DNA of 64,000 nucleotides from Cliona cf. orientalis (Eukaryota; Porifera; Demospongiae; Clionaida; Clionaidae). Shown here one piece after another: positions 1-13,023 of this stretch. Made by a program: the position numbers and the translations under genes. Numbering within the stretch: the stretch's first letter is position 1; each line of letters opens with the position of its first letter. The notes under the pieces are model-generated. The model worked only from the letters and a program-made list of their open reading frames with translations, ran no database searches and was not told the origin of the DNA. The DNA lies in NCBI GenBank assembly GCA_963930775.1, contig OZ005693.1:2976001-3040000 (forward strand), in the 5' to 3' direction.

Positions 1-3000
1 TACTTGAGTCTTTAGACATGCAGAGACTAATTGTCACCGCCTACAACCTAAGTTCTATTCTCAGAGATGTTGGGAATCAGACAGTTGATCTGAGTTTTAC
101 TGAGGTATAGCTAGAATTATAATTATTTCAGTGTTGCTTGCATGAACTATGTACATGTACACAACATACTCACTGTAATATTATTATGACACAATATATA
201 CACATGAAAACCACTGCAGTTGGCTCTATTAGTCTCCAGTAGACTGTTGGATATTGCTCAAACCAACTTTAAAGTAAGGACTCATCGTAAGTATTAGCTA
301 AATCTAGCTAGATCTACTATGAACAGTGATATTAATATTCTTGTCTTCAGTCACCAGAAGATTTCACTGCTGGCAGTACACTGCTCCAAATACTGGAAGA
401 TTTTGCTTTGAACAATCATGATGCAATCCACTCACTTGTACAAAATGATAATATCAGTAAGATAGTTCATAACAGTTACTTCTAGTCTATTGTACCTCAA
501 GTCCAATGAGCACTAAGAGAGCTGCATGTTTGGATAATGGTATACGTAGCTATAATCAACTATAATAATATTATTATAGTACCTACAAAGACAAGTGGAT
601 CATAATAATTATTACATTAATGTGATCCACTTAATATTTGCTGTGTATATAATATGGATACCAGTATTATACAAAGCATGCATGCCTGAAAACTGGCATC
701 CACACCAGAAATTGAGGTGCATATAAGTGTAGCTAGAATGCTCTCTCTCTCCCTTGCAGTCTTAAGAGTTGAAGAGGCATCAACTAACAATATTAATGAG
801 AGTATATCACTCATTGAGGGGGAAAATGCCAGGATAAGTATTCCAAGAGAAGTGATAGCAAGTGTTGAAGGAAGAGAAAGTGTGCAAGTGGTTTCTTTTC
901 TTTATCGGAACATGTCAGGACTACTACCAGAAAGCCTAGAGGGAGTAGAGATGAATAATGGGTAAGTAGCTAACTGGCTGAAATCCACACAAGCAGCTTT
1001 GATATGAATTATGAGGAAGAGAAATTTGAAACTTTTCTTGATAATCTAGAAAGCAACCCCCTACACATGTCTACATAATTGGCTTGATTAGGGACAATTA
1101 TTACTGCCATAAAGTGAGGAAGTACTGGTTAATTATTCATGCCATGTTATGCATTCTCTCTGGAGTAGTAGTGAATGATATACTGTATACTACATATATT
1201 AATTGGTTCACGTACATGTCCCACACACTGTATATGCATGATATACTTGACTTAAGGTTACATGTATTTAAATTTTGAGGTCTGCATAAAGAAACGACTT
1301 AATAGCTACAGATGAGCTAATAATATTAAATTGTCCTATTGTTGATGGTTGATGTACACATCCCACACACTATGTAATTATAATACTGCTTACATGCACT
1401 TGACTTGGCCCTATTATGCATAGTGACATGGACAGCCTCATACTACGATTGGCCTCTCCTGTTATCTCCATCAGCCCTCAGTGTGATGGTATCAACTGCA
1501 CCACTTCAAATCTCACCACTCCAGTGGAAGCCACCTTCACTCACACACCCTATGATGTGGTCAGTTTACTCATGCTTTACTATATCGTATGACACAGTTG
1601 GTTTATTCATGCTACTATAATAATTACTATTGTAAACAATAATCGAAAGCATGCCTAATAATATTATGTTATACATAATATTATTATTGTGGTTCCACAC
1701 AGCCCTCCTGCACTATAAACATTTGCTCACTAGCTTTTTATGCTTGCGGTTTCAGAATCCTTACAAAAAAAGGGATTAGTAAGCTTTGAACATACTCTGT
1801 CCTATGTTGCAATTTGTGTTGCTTTCTTTGAAAATACTGTTGCTAGCTCTTTAGAAGTCAAGATAGGCTCCATCATAACTAATGTATTTAATATTATGGT
1901 AATATACAGTGATTTCCTCACAAATTGGTATAGGCCCTCTTAGAGGACGATGAATTCGAGGAAATAAACGTGACATGTGTCTTCTGGAAATTGTAAGTTT
2001 AGTACACACTGAAACAGTGTTTATTTTTACTGGCTAGCTAGTACTAATTGTTCGTTAATTCTGATACACGTAGGAACTGTTTGGAGTTCATAGACCATTT
2101 CCCACAACTACATGTACATATGTAATTAATTTTTCTTGTAGTGGATTACTATACAATGTATGGAATGTCATCCCATTTGATAAGATATGTATTATAGTAT
2201 AATATTATTTATATTATACCGATAAACTTTTATGCTATGCTAGCTACATGCATGTGTGCATGCACAGTGCATGTTTCATTTAGCTACATGCATAACAATG
2301 CTTTCAATTCACATAACTCAGTGATCAACAGCCGGATTCACTTCTGTCTCGTGGTCAGTGGTCCACAGATGGCTGTGAGACCAACTTTAGCACACCTAAC
2401 TCTACAGTCTGTCACTGTAACCATCTCACTCACTTTGCCATCTTGCTCAGTGCACGACCTCTAAATGACCTTCCACAAGCTCAAATCTTAGCTTTACAGA
2501 TAACTGGCTACATTGGCGTGTCTATCTCACTGGTTGCCATGGCAGCAACCATTTTTGTCTTTGTGTTCCTGAAGTGAGTTATTGTGCCAATAATATTATT
2601 GCCTTTCATTGGTCACGAGATATCTTCATAATTATTATGATCACAGACCACTTCGTACAATGCGTAACTACATTCACATCCAGTTGTGTGTGACTCTGGG
2701 CATTGCTCAGATCATATTTGTGGCAGGAGTTGAGCCTCGTTTGGGAGAGGGAGGTGGAGTTCCCATCGGCTGTCGCTCAGTTGCTGTTCTTCTCCACTAC
2801 TGGTTCCTGGTCTCCTTCATGTGGATGCTGATGGAGGGCATGGTACTCTATGTTGAATTGGTCAGGGTCTTTGTTACGCATCATGTTAGATACATTGCAG
2901 CCTTCACCATCGCCAGCTATGGTATGTGATGCATGAAGTACTTGCATGGTCAACGGCTCTTTTATACATATGAAAATCATGATAGGTTTACCTCTGCTCT

Positions 3001-5784
3001 ACATGGGTGCCCTCACTCTGCCTCTGGGCTTTGTTAGAACTGAACACTACAGAAAGCACCATCCTTATGACTATGGCTATGAACAGGCGTAAGTGATTTC
3101 TGCAATTGTCGGAGATTAAATTTTGCCACTGAATAGGATTTCTTTTTCATAGTTGCTATTTGAGTCCTCACACATCGTTTGTGTGGTCCGTCCTTGCTCC
3201 AGTGATACTGATCTTCCTGGCTAACATTGGCTTCTTCATCATGGCTATCATCCTCATGTATAGACACCAGAAGAGGCAACATACCGATAAGAAAACTCAC
3301 GAAATCAAGTGAGCAGTTTTAAATTTTCTCAAACTCTCTCTCTCCTCTCCCCCTTCTCTCTCTCTCTCTCCCTCTCCCTCTCCCCCTCCCTCTCCCCTCC
3401 CCCTCCCTCTCCCTCTCCCTCCGAGTCTCTCTCCCACTGCACACATCACCCAATCAACATTCTTCCTTCATCACATGACATGTAGACAATGGATAAAAGC
3501 CTCCATCTCTCTGACTGTGGTGATGGGCATAACGTGGATCATTGGATTTCTGGTGATAGAAATTGAAGAGCTCTTTACCCTTGCTTACATCTTCACCATC
3601 TTTGTTGCCTTCCAAGGTGTCTTTATCTTTGTCATCTTTGTCCTGCTATCAAAGCAGGTGAAGGAGAACTACACTAAATGGTGGAAGGCCAAAGTTGCTG
3701 AGTCAGACTTTCTCAGCAAGCACTTTGGAGACAAAACGCTTGGAACAGGCCTAGTGAGTGACTTATACATAATAATTTTATTATACTGGCTACAGGTACA
3801 CCATTAGCGAGCATTAAATTCGGCAAACAGCTCTCATTTGGAAGTCATATTATATAGCTGGGTGAACATCATAATATTATAGACTCGTATGATCCATGCC
3901 TACATGTATTACTCATGCACCTTTTTACACACCCACAGTCCGCTCAGAATAAGACGCCAATTGTGACCCCTTTGTACAATAAAATCGACCGAAAATCATC
4001 CAACACAGCCAGCAAAGGCTACCACCTAGAGGCTGAGCAGAGCCGGGCAATTGAAATTGAAAATTCCTATTCCCAACACAAGTTACCCACAGCACCACAG
4101 AATTCAGAATCGTGTGATGATGAGTCACACAGGTCATTCCTGATCGGTGGCGGGGCTACTCCACAGTTGGGAGCCACACCACTGACTGAAAATGACTTCA
4201 ACATGGCAGTGAGTGACCTACACTAGCTAGTCTACAAATGTATGAATGCACTTAGACTGGCATGGATTAGCTATCTGGGCTGATAGATATGTAGGGTCAT
4301 TTACTCTCATGCAAGAGAGTAAGAGAGTCTGGCACACATGAGATTCTTTACGATTAAAAATTAATTAGACAATAGCTAGGATTATATCCATTTTACATAG
4401 TTTTGTAGGACAATTATTCTTAATATCGCACTGCTAAGTGTGCGATATTAACCCCCTTAGGGTGTACAGTAGTACTGTGTAGTTGATACTGAGGTAACAG
4501 TTAAGTGCAGGGAGGGAATAGGTGACCAAGGTTTTCACCAGTCAAGAATGCAGCCAGCTGGCTAGCTGTATGCATACACACTATGGCCAATTACAACAGA
4601 CCACACTACAGACTTGGTTTACACAGGTACAGGAAGCATACACACGCTAATTGATACCACACAGATATAACTATTACTAATATTATTATGCATCATGCAT
4701 ACTGCCCCATTTCAACTATATTATGAGATAGTATTGATCTTTTAAATACAATAATATTATCATACATACAGTCATCTCAGAACAGGACACCAACCCCTTC
4801 ATACGACAAAATTAATCAAGAATCGTCCAGTACATCTATAGCTAGCAAGGAAGATCTAGGACAGAGCCGTGCTACAGAAATTGAAAATTCCTCTTCACAG
4901 CACAGGCCTTTATCCATGGTACCACTGAATTCGTGTGATAACAAGTCACACAGAATAATGGACGATGAGATAAGAGCCACACCACCAACTGAGAATACTT
5001 TCACTTTCAATATCATCTACCTACCAAGATCTATTCCTACTGACGGCACAACACGTACACCTCTGCCTGACAATAATCCATTGACAGATACAAAGGATAA
5101 AGGTAATGTCCATCTATTTACATAATGTACAGGAGATTACCATAATTCTTTGGCACCTCTATCATCTATTTACTGCAAAAATTAATAGCTTTGGATCTAA
5201 TTTTTGGCAAGGGTTATACAGCAACAAATGGGCATAGAATACATGAACATTTGCCTCTTTCTAAGGCCATATAAAGTAACTTACTTGATTCTCATCCCCG
5301 CCCGTCCCAATTTTTACAGGCCGCCTCTATGAATTTTATTGCTATCGCGCGTGCGCAGTAGCAACCCTTTACCAAATATCTCGAAAATATGCTCCAGATA
5401 CTGCTCTTTCTAGTGTCCTGATGAGTAAAAAATAAAAATAAAATGCCTCCTCCCGCCCCTATTTTTTGGAAAAATGTGGATGAGAATCAAGTAAGTTATT
5501 TTATATGGCCTAAGCATTGGGATTTCATTACTTAATGTGGTACATTTCGAACAGAAATACCCGCAAATAGTTTTAAGTTCATGCTAAGAATCTAACGGCC
5601 CATGTACATTTGTAAAGTGTGCTTGAATAATTAACAGATTAATTCTGTAGACTCTGAGAGAAGCAGTAGTACAACAGAGGAGGTGGAGTTAAGCACAAAA
5701 GTGGCCACACCCAACGACTACATCCTTACAAACAGCTTCATCTGTGATCAGTTAACTGAGGATGAGAGGTCAACCAAACTGTGA
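1..5784 (+). CDS. Adhesion G-protein-coupled receptor (5' partial)
   Basis: Multi-exon gene entering from the left edge. Exons read by eye: 1-104, 351-456, 760-961, 1424-1559, about 1946-1992, about 2332-2573, 2647-2921, 2986-3088, 3153-3308, 3486-3753, 3939-4208, 4772-5102 and 5651-5784 (stop). Exons up to 1992 encode GAIN-domain sequence. The GPS follows: CVFW at the end of the 1946 exon, then W..DGC and VCHCNHLTHFA in the 2332 exon. This is the autoproteolysis and tethered-agonist region of the family. TM1 lies in the same exon, TM2-TM4 in 2647-2921, TM5 in 3153-3308 and TM6-TM7 in 3486-3753. The class B2 signature is clear in TM3 (FLVSFMWMLMEG). Two homologous tail exons (3939-4208 and 4772-5102) share the pattern S-Q-N-T-P..Y.KI..SS and ..EIENS.SQH. 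The phase between the 1946 and 2332 exons did not fit perfectly, so one boundary there is uncertain. Extracellular adhesion domains, which would identify the ligand class, lie outside the window. Confidence 0.9.
3336..3428. repeat. CT-rich microsatellite
   Basis: Imperfect CTCTCC/CCCTCT tract in the intron between the TM5 and TM6 exons of the adhesion GPCR, close to the 3' splice site. It probably doubles as an extended pyrimidine tract. Confidence 0.8.
5264..5511. mobile_element. MITE with about 34-bp terminal inverted repeats
   Basis: Left end AGGCCATATAAAGTAACTTA continuing to about 5297; the right end (about 5478-5511) is its near-perfect reverse complement, ending TATATGGCCT. No coding capacity. 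It sits in the last intron of the adhesion GPCR. A short target duplication is probable but not clear. Superfamily not assigned. Confidence 0.8.
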
Positions 5785-6035
5785 AGTATAGACTACATGT
5801 AACTGGCATGCCAGATCATGGAACAAGTCCTTATTACGTATGTATACATGATTTCATAATGAATTCAAAGTACATAATATTATATAGCATCAAAATCCTC
5901 ACTACATGTATGTCCATTAACTTCATCCCAGGCTCTATTCTAAGTATTTCAATTTTAATCTTAACTACGTATTATAATATTTTATAATGATTATAATTTG
6001 ATATGTTGCATACCATGGTTCAGTATACGTGATAG
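5785..6035. other. Convergent intergenic spacer
   Basis: AT-rich gap between the stop of the adhesion GPCR (+) and the stop of the first P450 (-). It should hold both 3' UTRs and poly(A) signals. Nothing else is recognised. Confidence 0.5.
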
Positions 6036-9000
6036 TTACTCTTTGGTTTTGACTGAGCAAGGTATGTCGTCCTTGACCTGGACTGTGAACCTCTGTACAG
6101 GGACCAGCTCATAGTCTTCAGGGAGCGAAATTCTGTACTGCTGGAAGAGTCGAGAAAATGCTATTTTGGCCTCCATCTGCAAGAAAAATTCTTATTATAA
6201 TAATATTATACACTATTGAATAATAATATTATAAAACAAAACAAGTGCACAGATGATGAGATTGTTACTTTTTATTCTCTGGATCGAATCTACTTGGGTT
6301 AAAAGTGTCTGGATCATCGAAGTACTGCGGCATTCGGCACATCACAGCTGTGGGCAACTGTAGGAAGTTTTACATGTAACACGTTAATTATTGGGTATAA
6401 TTGTACCGATAGTTCTGTCCCTCCTGGAATGTGGTACCCATTGAGAGTAATTCCCTCCGGAGGTGAACACTTTGCTGTACCAAATGCTGGTCCATGCATC
6501 CTCAGTGCCTCTTTCAAAATCTGTAGGAATGTACATGTATAATACCCCTGGGTACCTTCATATCACATAATGTAATTATTACACATGTAGACCTGTCAAA
6601 GACATAACACACATAATATTAAGCTATGAATGATTGGCTAGCATATAAACCTGTTCAGTGTACTGCAGCTTCTCCAGATCTTCCATGGTCACACAGTCCC
6701 TATCACCAAGGACATCGCTCACTTCAGACTCAAGCCTATGTCAACAGGGCATACCAAGAATACTCTTGGGCATACATATAGAGCATCGTATATGCGAGAA
6801 ACAAAATTAATTATATTATATCATAGCTAGGTATACCTCTCTAGCACATGTGGGTTTTGTAGGGTGAGGACAAGTGCAAAGGAGAGAAGGCTGGACGTAG
6901 TCTCCTGGCCGGCGACATAGAAAGTGACAAAGTCATCAACCAGCTCTTCGATGTTCACACCCTCGCTAGTAGCTGCGAAGTTAACACAAACAGTATCTGG
7001 ACTAGAGCCATCTATATAGCACTTCTGTCATATTATTTCCACACTAATAATAATTATTATGTACTTTTGTATGCTGGAAAATATTTCAAAAAGGATAGCC
7101 TAATCTATACTAGCTACAAATTTATGCGTTGTATGTACATGTAGCTACATGTATGTTATGATTCTTACTGGCCATTTGAAGAATTTGAGTGAGAATATCA
7201 TTCGGAACTTGCTCTCCACTCTTCACCATCTCTATCCTTTTCTTGATGCAGTCTCTGCCAATCTTCCTTAGAGCTCTCATTGCTTCTCTGTAGTCTTCGG
7301 CTTCAAACGGATGCACATACTATGGACAATAATACACTCAAGTTATGCACTACTGAAAACGATAGTCCGCTTACCCTAAACTACGATCATAATTAAATGA
7401 TTATCACGTCTCTATTGAGGTATGTATGCTTCTGTTTTTTTGTTTTTTTTGGGGGAGGGGGGTAATGTTGAAAGGCCTGGGCTGGGATCAGGAACACTAT
7501 GCCACAGTATAGTAATAATATTATTATGCAGCTCACCTGATACCAGGGATAGGATACGTATTTGCCCAAACCCCTGAAAGCGAGATCCGTGAGGAAGGAG
7601 ATTGTGCCATTGCTTTTCACCCTCTTTAGTCCTAGTGTCTCATCATTCCACACCTCCGTGGGCTCAATACCAAATGCAACCTACAGAAGTACATAAAAAG
7701 TCAAATGGTTCATCACCTGGCCATGGTAGATACTTTGCTAGCTATAATAATAGGAGTGAGTTCGCTTCGCTTGCTCACTCCTTTCTGAGGTCTGTGCTGC
7801 ATAATGATAGGCATGTGCGGTTGACGACCTTTACCTACATAAAGCATTGTTCTTGGCTTTTGGGGGGGGGGGGGGGGGGGGGGGGGGGGTTTGGCCAGTA
7901 TCATTTGATTTTAAACGAAGCTGAGCCCGTTTCATCGCCGTTACAATCCATCCGGATGGAACATAATATATTGTGTGCATGTGGTGTAGAGTAATAGTAC
8001 TTTTCAAGTTAACCATTCATAAATCAAATATTGACTTAAAAATTTTGGCAAAGCACGGCCCAATGGCGTTGGCTGCGGCGGCCAGCCGCAGCTGAACAGC
8101 AGCCCTTGGCCACCGTAAAAAATATTGGTGCTGAATCAAATAACATGATAGTAAGGGTCTCAAGCAGCCATTGACAAACATTGGTATACTTTAATTTGGC
8201 ACAGGTATCCATCCTCATTGAAGACATTTGTCTGGTAATAATATTAACTAACCTTGCTAATGATGTTTAAAGTTAACTCTCCGAAGTGATGCTTCATTGG
8301 AACAGCTTCCTCTCGATTGGCAAGTGGTCTGATCTGCTCTAGAAACCTGTTCACCATCTCATTAAACGGCTCCAGCAGAGTCTTCAAGTAACTACAGACC
8401 ATAGCAATACAACTTAAAAATTAGTATACTGCATTTTATTAAGTAGATCAATGCCCTGGGATGGCAGTAAGGATCTCAAGCACCCAATGAAAAGCAATAG
8501 TGGATTTTTATTTGATAGAGTATAATATACATTGTAGGCATACATGTACATCTACGTGCATACTTATTAAAAAAACTTTGGGTGTGTTTGCTCCTACTTT
8601 TTTCTAAAGGAAGGATCGTAAAGCTGTCGTCTGGGTTTCCAAGTCTGGTAGTCTGGTATACTGACAAGTCCATTTCCCATAAATCTGCAAGCAATAGAAG
8701 AAAATAGTATATACAGTCATGCGTGCATAGTGTATAGTGCACTCACCTCTGACCCATAACGTAGCCAACCTTATCTGTGAAATACTTATCCTTGTTCACC
8801 TCGGGCCGCATGATAATTGTCTATAATATTATTGTAAAGGTACCATAATTTTATAATATCAAACGGTTGGAACCCAGCTTTTCCCTCCTCTACATCACAC
8901 TTATCTAAAATACCAACCCTTTCCTGATGATTTGCGTGACTGAAAATTGATGCTCAATATCAAGTTTTGTCCTAGATAGATAAATACGTGCATTGCTTTA

Positions 9001-9676
9001 ACAGTACCTTGATATTTTCCGGATCAACGGTGAATACAATCGGTCTATGTAGGACAAAGATCACGGCCACAGAACTTTTGACTTGTTCCAACCAATACAA
9101 AACAAGCCCTACAGGAACTATTTCATCATTTCCAGCCTCCTTCTGAGCACGAAGGGCATCAGGCATGTGGCCAAGGTAGAAGCTGAAATTAAGATGAAAA
9201 TTAATGATGAAGGATAGTGACTTAGAAGATGACTGGGATGTGTAATACAAACTAGGTCAGCACAGTTGGCCAGATTGGTGTATTAAAGAGGAAACCAATG
9301 AAAACAGTACCAAAAATTACAATAGTTATTCTGATAGAGTCCGTCATCTTAGTCTCAAATTTAGACCCCTCCCTTTTCCGCAGCACTGGATGTATTGCAT
9401 CACCACTCAGTACACGTTCAAGACTACCCATTATCAGTGATATACCACAGTGGCAGTACCACTGATAATAGAGCTCAGTAAATCGGATCAGTGAACTAAT
9501 TTTAGTAAATTGTGTACCTACATAAAAAGGGCTCACCTTGGTCTGTTTGGCTGAGGGATGTGGGAGTACTTCCAGTGGACGTAGATTAGATAACCAGTGA
9601 AGGATAGAAATGCCAGCACCAACAAGAGTACCACTGCACCCACCACGTATAACAAAACCGAGATAGCTTCTGGCAT
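6036..9676 (-). CDS. CYP46A-like cytochrome P450, heme-ligand exon not found
   Basis: Spliced gene on the minus strand. The start ATG at 9676 opens an N-terminal membrane anchor (MPEAISVLLYVV..) followed by YVHWKYSHIPQPNRP and FYLGHMPD. The order matches animal cholesterol 24-hydroxylase (CYP46A1): NGLVSIPDYQTWKPRRQLYD (about 8590-8680), F.E....LEQI (8260-8393), VAFGIEPTEV (7538-7680), IGRDCIKKR..VPNDILTQIL (7170-7318), I-helix FYVAGQETTSS (about 6836-6985), K-helix KEALRMHGPAF (6407-6522), CRMPQYFDDPDTFNPSRFDP (about 6275-6357) and a C-terminal exon ending KTKE (6036-6178). The FxxGxxxCxG exon expected between the last two is absent: the roughly 95 bases there are AT-rich with no such motif. 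The sister gene has it as a 70-nt exon at 13227-13296. Joining the flanking exons directly would shift the frame. The copy is therefore probably catalytically dead or misassembled. A membrane-bound sterol or lipid oxidase would be the family role. Confidence 0.8.
7861..7889. repeat. Poly-G tract
   Basis: About 29 consecutive G on the plus strand, inside an intron of the first P450. A G-quadruplex is possible and assembly slippage is likely here. Confidence 0.9.
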
Positions 9677-10104
9677 GTTTGTGTCTACATGTAGCTACTG
9701 GATAATTTGATGATGCAAGCGCATGTCGTGCCCCGCCCTGTTTCTACCGGTCCCATCCCGGAGCTTCGGGAGCTATAGCTATTACCATTGGAATGGGACT
9801 AAACCAATGTACGCATGCGCACATTGGAGAGTTCACACTACTAGGGTTTATAATGCAATTAGGTAGGGAATGCCTAAGCAAGTGCTGCTGTGATTAATCT
9901 CACTAAGGTATGTTATGTAACTTGTAAGGTATGGCTACGATCATTGTCATGTTTGTTGTTGTCAGGGAAATTACACAGTGAATCAGGCATCCTTACATTG
10001 TTACAACATTGACGTTGTGTATGTACACAAGTCACAGTTTATACTATATCAGGCAGTAAGATAATATATTGAGTAGATTCACTGGTTGTGATTATTGTAC
10101 ATTG
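9677..10104. promoter_or_regulatory. Bidirectional promoter region, P450 / kinase-Kelch
   Basis: About 430 bases between two divergent start codons. It contains an NRF1-like palindrome (ACGCATGCGCAC near 9811) and a CCAAT-like motif (ACCAATG) beside it. Function is inferred from position and motif only. Confidence 0.45.
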
Positions 10105-12339
10105 ATGGTCGATATGGATAAAGTCAATTTTAGGTATCACCAGTTCCACATAGACAAGAGTCAGCCACTAGGCAATGGTTCATATGGAGCTGTCTATAAG
10201 GCAAAATGTGATCAACTTCCTTGTGCTGCTAAAATCCTCCACTCCGCTATTCTAGATCCACTAGACCCTGGAGCTGGGAAAGTCATGCAGAGATTTGAGC
10301 AAGAGTGTACGTTTCTCGGTAACATAAGACATCCACAGTGACACATTGTACAATATCTTGGGATGACTATAGACCCAGAGTCGAGACTACCAGTGCTGCT
10401 GATGGAACTGCTTGATCAGAATCTGACCACGATGCTTGAAAAATCCCGACAACCACTCTTCTATGGAGTTCAGGTGGGCATCTGCACTGATATAGCTCTA
10501 GCTATAGCTTATCTCCACTCAAATGGCATCATTCATCGAGATCTCTCCAGCAATAACATATTGATCATCGCTGATAGAAGAGCTAAAGTCACCGACTTTG
10601 GCACGTCCAAGCTTGTAGATCCTGCCACCACAACACCCAGTACTGCGTTTCCGGGAACAATGGTATACATGCCGCCAGAAGCACTCAGAGAGCCACCTAC
10701 CTATACCCAGAAAATGGATTGCTTCGCTATTGGTGTTATTATGATTCAGGTATGCACCCGTCTGTGGCCGAATCCTGAGCCTCGCACGAAGCTAGTCCCA
10801 TTCCCTGATTCTCCCACTGGGGATACCGAAATGCCAGTACTTGAGCGAGACAGAAGAAAGAATCATATTGATCTGATAGATCCAGCTCATCCATTCCTCA
10901 CTACGGTGATGGACTGTCTCAACCATGAGGAAGTTAACCGACCATCAGCCAGTGACCTTTGTGAGAGGCTAGAGAATCTTAAAGGAGTAGTATGGTCGAA
11001 CGACTGCATGCACACAGCAGCCAAATCGAGTCACAGCGATAGCATAGACGAGCTCGAGAGACAAATTGTGGAATTAAGGGTAGCAAAGGCGAGAGAAATT
11101 CGAGAATTGGAGGTGCAAAGTTCCCAACAGCTTCAGCAAAAGGAGAATGAAACAGATATATTACTAAATGACGTTGCAGAATTACAGAGAATGAACGCCA
11201 CACTACATAGGCAGATAGAACAGCTACAATTGCAGCTTCAGTCTGCATTGTCAGCAAATTTACAATCACAAGGTGCACACACATTCTCTCATACTTCCAA
11301 ACTGGAGTTAACGTGGAGGAGTGAACAGACTGATTCACCAATGGCGATGAGAAGAGGAGCTGCTGTTGTGAACAGAGGTGTGGTGTACTTCATGGGTGCT
11401 GATGGTGGATTGTTTTCATACAACTTAACCTCCAAGCACTGGTGTAGATTACCCGACTGTCCCTATGAAGGTAGCACTCCAGCTATAGTAAAAAGCCTCA
11501 TTACGGCCATTGGTGGAATTTCTAGAGATCTACGGAAATCTACGAATACACTAAACTGCCTCAAATTTGATGGTGAACAGCCAAAATGGCTGCTAAATCA
11601 TCATCCACCAATGCCTACAGAGAGATACAATGCAATTGCAGCTTCTACGGATAACTTCTTGATTGTGGCTGGAGGTCAGAGGGGCGATAAATTCCTAAAT
11701 GTAGTTGAAGTGATGGACACAGATAGTTTAGAATGGACAACAGTTGCTAGCTTTCCATACCCCTTCAATGGTACGTCACTAACTGTCTGTAGAGACAGAG
11801 TCTACTTGCTTGGAGGATGGGGGGACGAGGCAGGAAGTATAGAACCACGATCCGTTCTAGCTTGCTCACTAGCCGATCTGTTTCAATCCAGTTCTTTCGG
11901 ATCAGTACAACAAAGACGAGACGTTTGGCACAGCATTTCCAGCGTACCAGCCAATAATTGTATGTGTTCTACCCTTTGCACTGTCAATATCAGAGAAACA
12001 ACCCCAGAGCTTGCAATTGTAGTATGTACAGTAGGTCAATCAGAGTCTGTAAGTACCAACTACCAAAATATAGCGAATTCAGGTGTCTACCGGTACAATC
12101 AAACCACTAGTATGTGGGAATTTGTTGATAACGTGCCATCAGCTCAGCTTTGCTGCATGGCGGTAATGGTATCGAACAGTGAAATGATGGTCATTGGAGA
12201 TCTAGACAGTGTTTCATCACAACCATCAGTCAATATAATATTATGTTCTTTTAGCTTTATTATTTATTGTGTTGACCCATGTTCATACATAATAATAATA
12301 TATTATTATTATGATCACAGTTTAGATAGAGGATTGTGA
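10105..12339 (+). CDS. Intronless TKL-type kinase with coiled coil and Kelch repeats, one in-frame TGA
   Basis: First ATG in the kinase frame is 10105 (MVDMDKVNFRYH). The kinase domain shows the glycine loop LGNGSYGAVYKA, the lysine of CAAKIL, HRDLSSNNIL, VTDFGTSKLV and MPPEAL, so every usual catalytic motif is present. About residues 230-310 form a Gln/Glu-rich coiled coil. The C-terminal half has Kelch-like blades (GAAVVNRGVVYFMGAD, NFLIVAGG, DRVYLLGGWGD). In the middle of the kinase, after IRHPQ, the frame hits TGA at 10339-10341 and resumes at once with HIVQYLG. The usual family text is RHPHIVQYLG, so this looks like a six-base insertion that carries the stop. The last residues before the stop at 12339 are low-complexity and probably not ancestral. 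Kinase-Kelch fusions are, as I recall, expanded in sponges. The product may be a cytoplasmic signalling protein, or this locus may be a recent pseudogene or retrocopy. Confidence 0.8.
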
Positions 12340-13023
12340 CTTCACAAACTTACTCCTATTATATATGCATGCTTACGTATTATAATTATGATTATCATAG
12401 TAACACCGTTGGAACTCATATAGCTAATACTGGTGGTAAAACATTCATGATTGTGCAATAATTATAATAATAATACTGTAGAATCCCACAAATACGTCCC
12501 GCCCCCTTTGTGCATGCTAGCATTGGGCGAATACCACGTGGGTGCATGATTTCTGTACTTTCTCTGGCTGTTAATTAAATTATTGGGCAAAACTCAAGAA
12601 ATAACAATTGAAGTAAGGCATAATAATATGACACAAATAGCTAGTTTGCTAGCTATAGCTACGGTTTTTATTGGCTTATGGACTCTAAATATCTACATTT
12701 TACTATTGGGGGGACTTATATGCGAGACAAACTACCTATAATATTATGTAGGAACTTGAGCTAAAATGCAGGGGGCTTATTATGTGCAAGGGGGGGGCGT
12801 AATTGCAGTATTATTGTGGTTTTTGCTTATTATTAATACAGGCTGCACCTTGGCTAAGATCTATAGAGCTTGAATTGGTGCAGACTACAGGCATTCCTGT
12901 GGACAGAACTACAGTACAGTATAATTATTATCTATCAACATTAATGACTTAAAGAGAAAGTATCATTACATTTTAACTCACAAACTGAATCACAATTATG
13001 CATGATGTAATGGCGATTGCGAT
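12340..13023. other. Convergent intergenic spacer
   Basis: Between the 3' ends of the kinase-Kelch gene (+) and the second P450 (-). AT-rich with scattered AATAATATTATT palindromes and a short G-rich patch near 12790. No gene or complete repeat recognised. Confidence 0.5.

Noticed and set aside
6179-6274. A hidden heme-binding exon in the first P450
   Set aside because: All three minus-strand frames were read; none contains FxxGxxxC or anything near it.
7602-8016. Frames with poly-Gly or poly-Pro
   Set aside because: Translation of the poly-G tract in a P450 intron.
10305-10340. A tiny intron that would remove the in-frame TGA of the kinase gene
   Set aside because: The possible GT..AG pairs span about 20-35 bases and either shift the frame or delete conserved FLGNIRHP residues.
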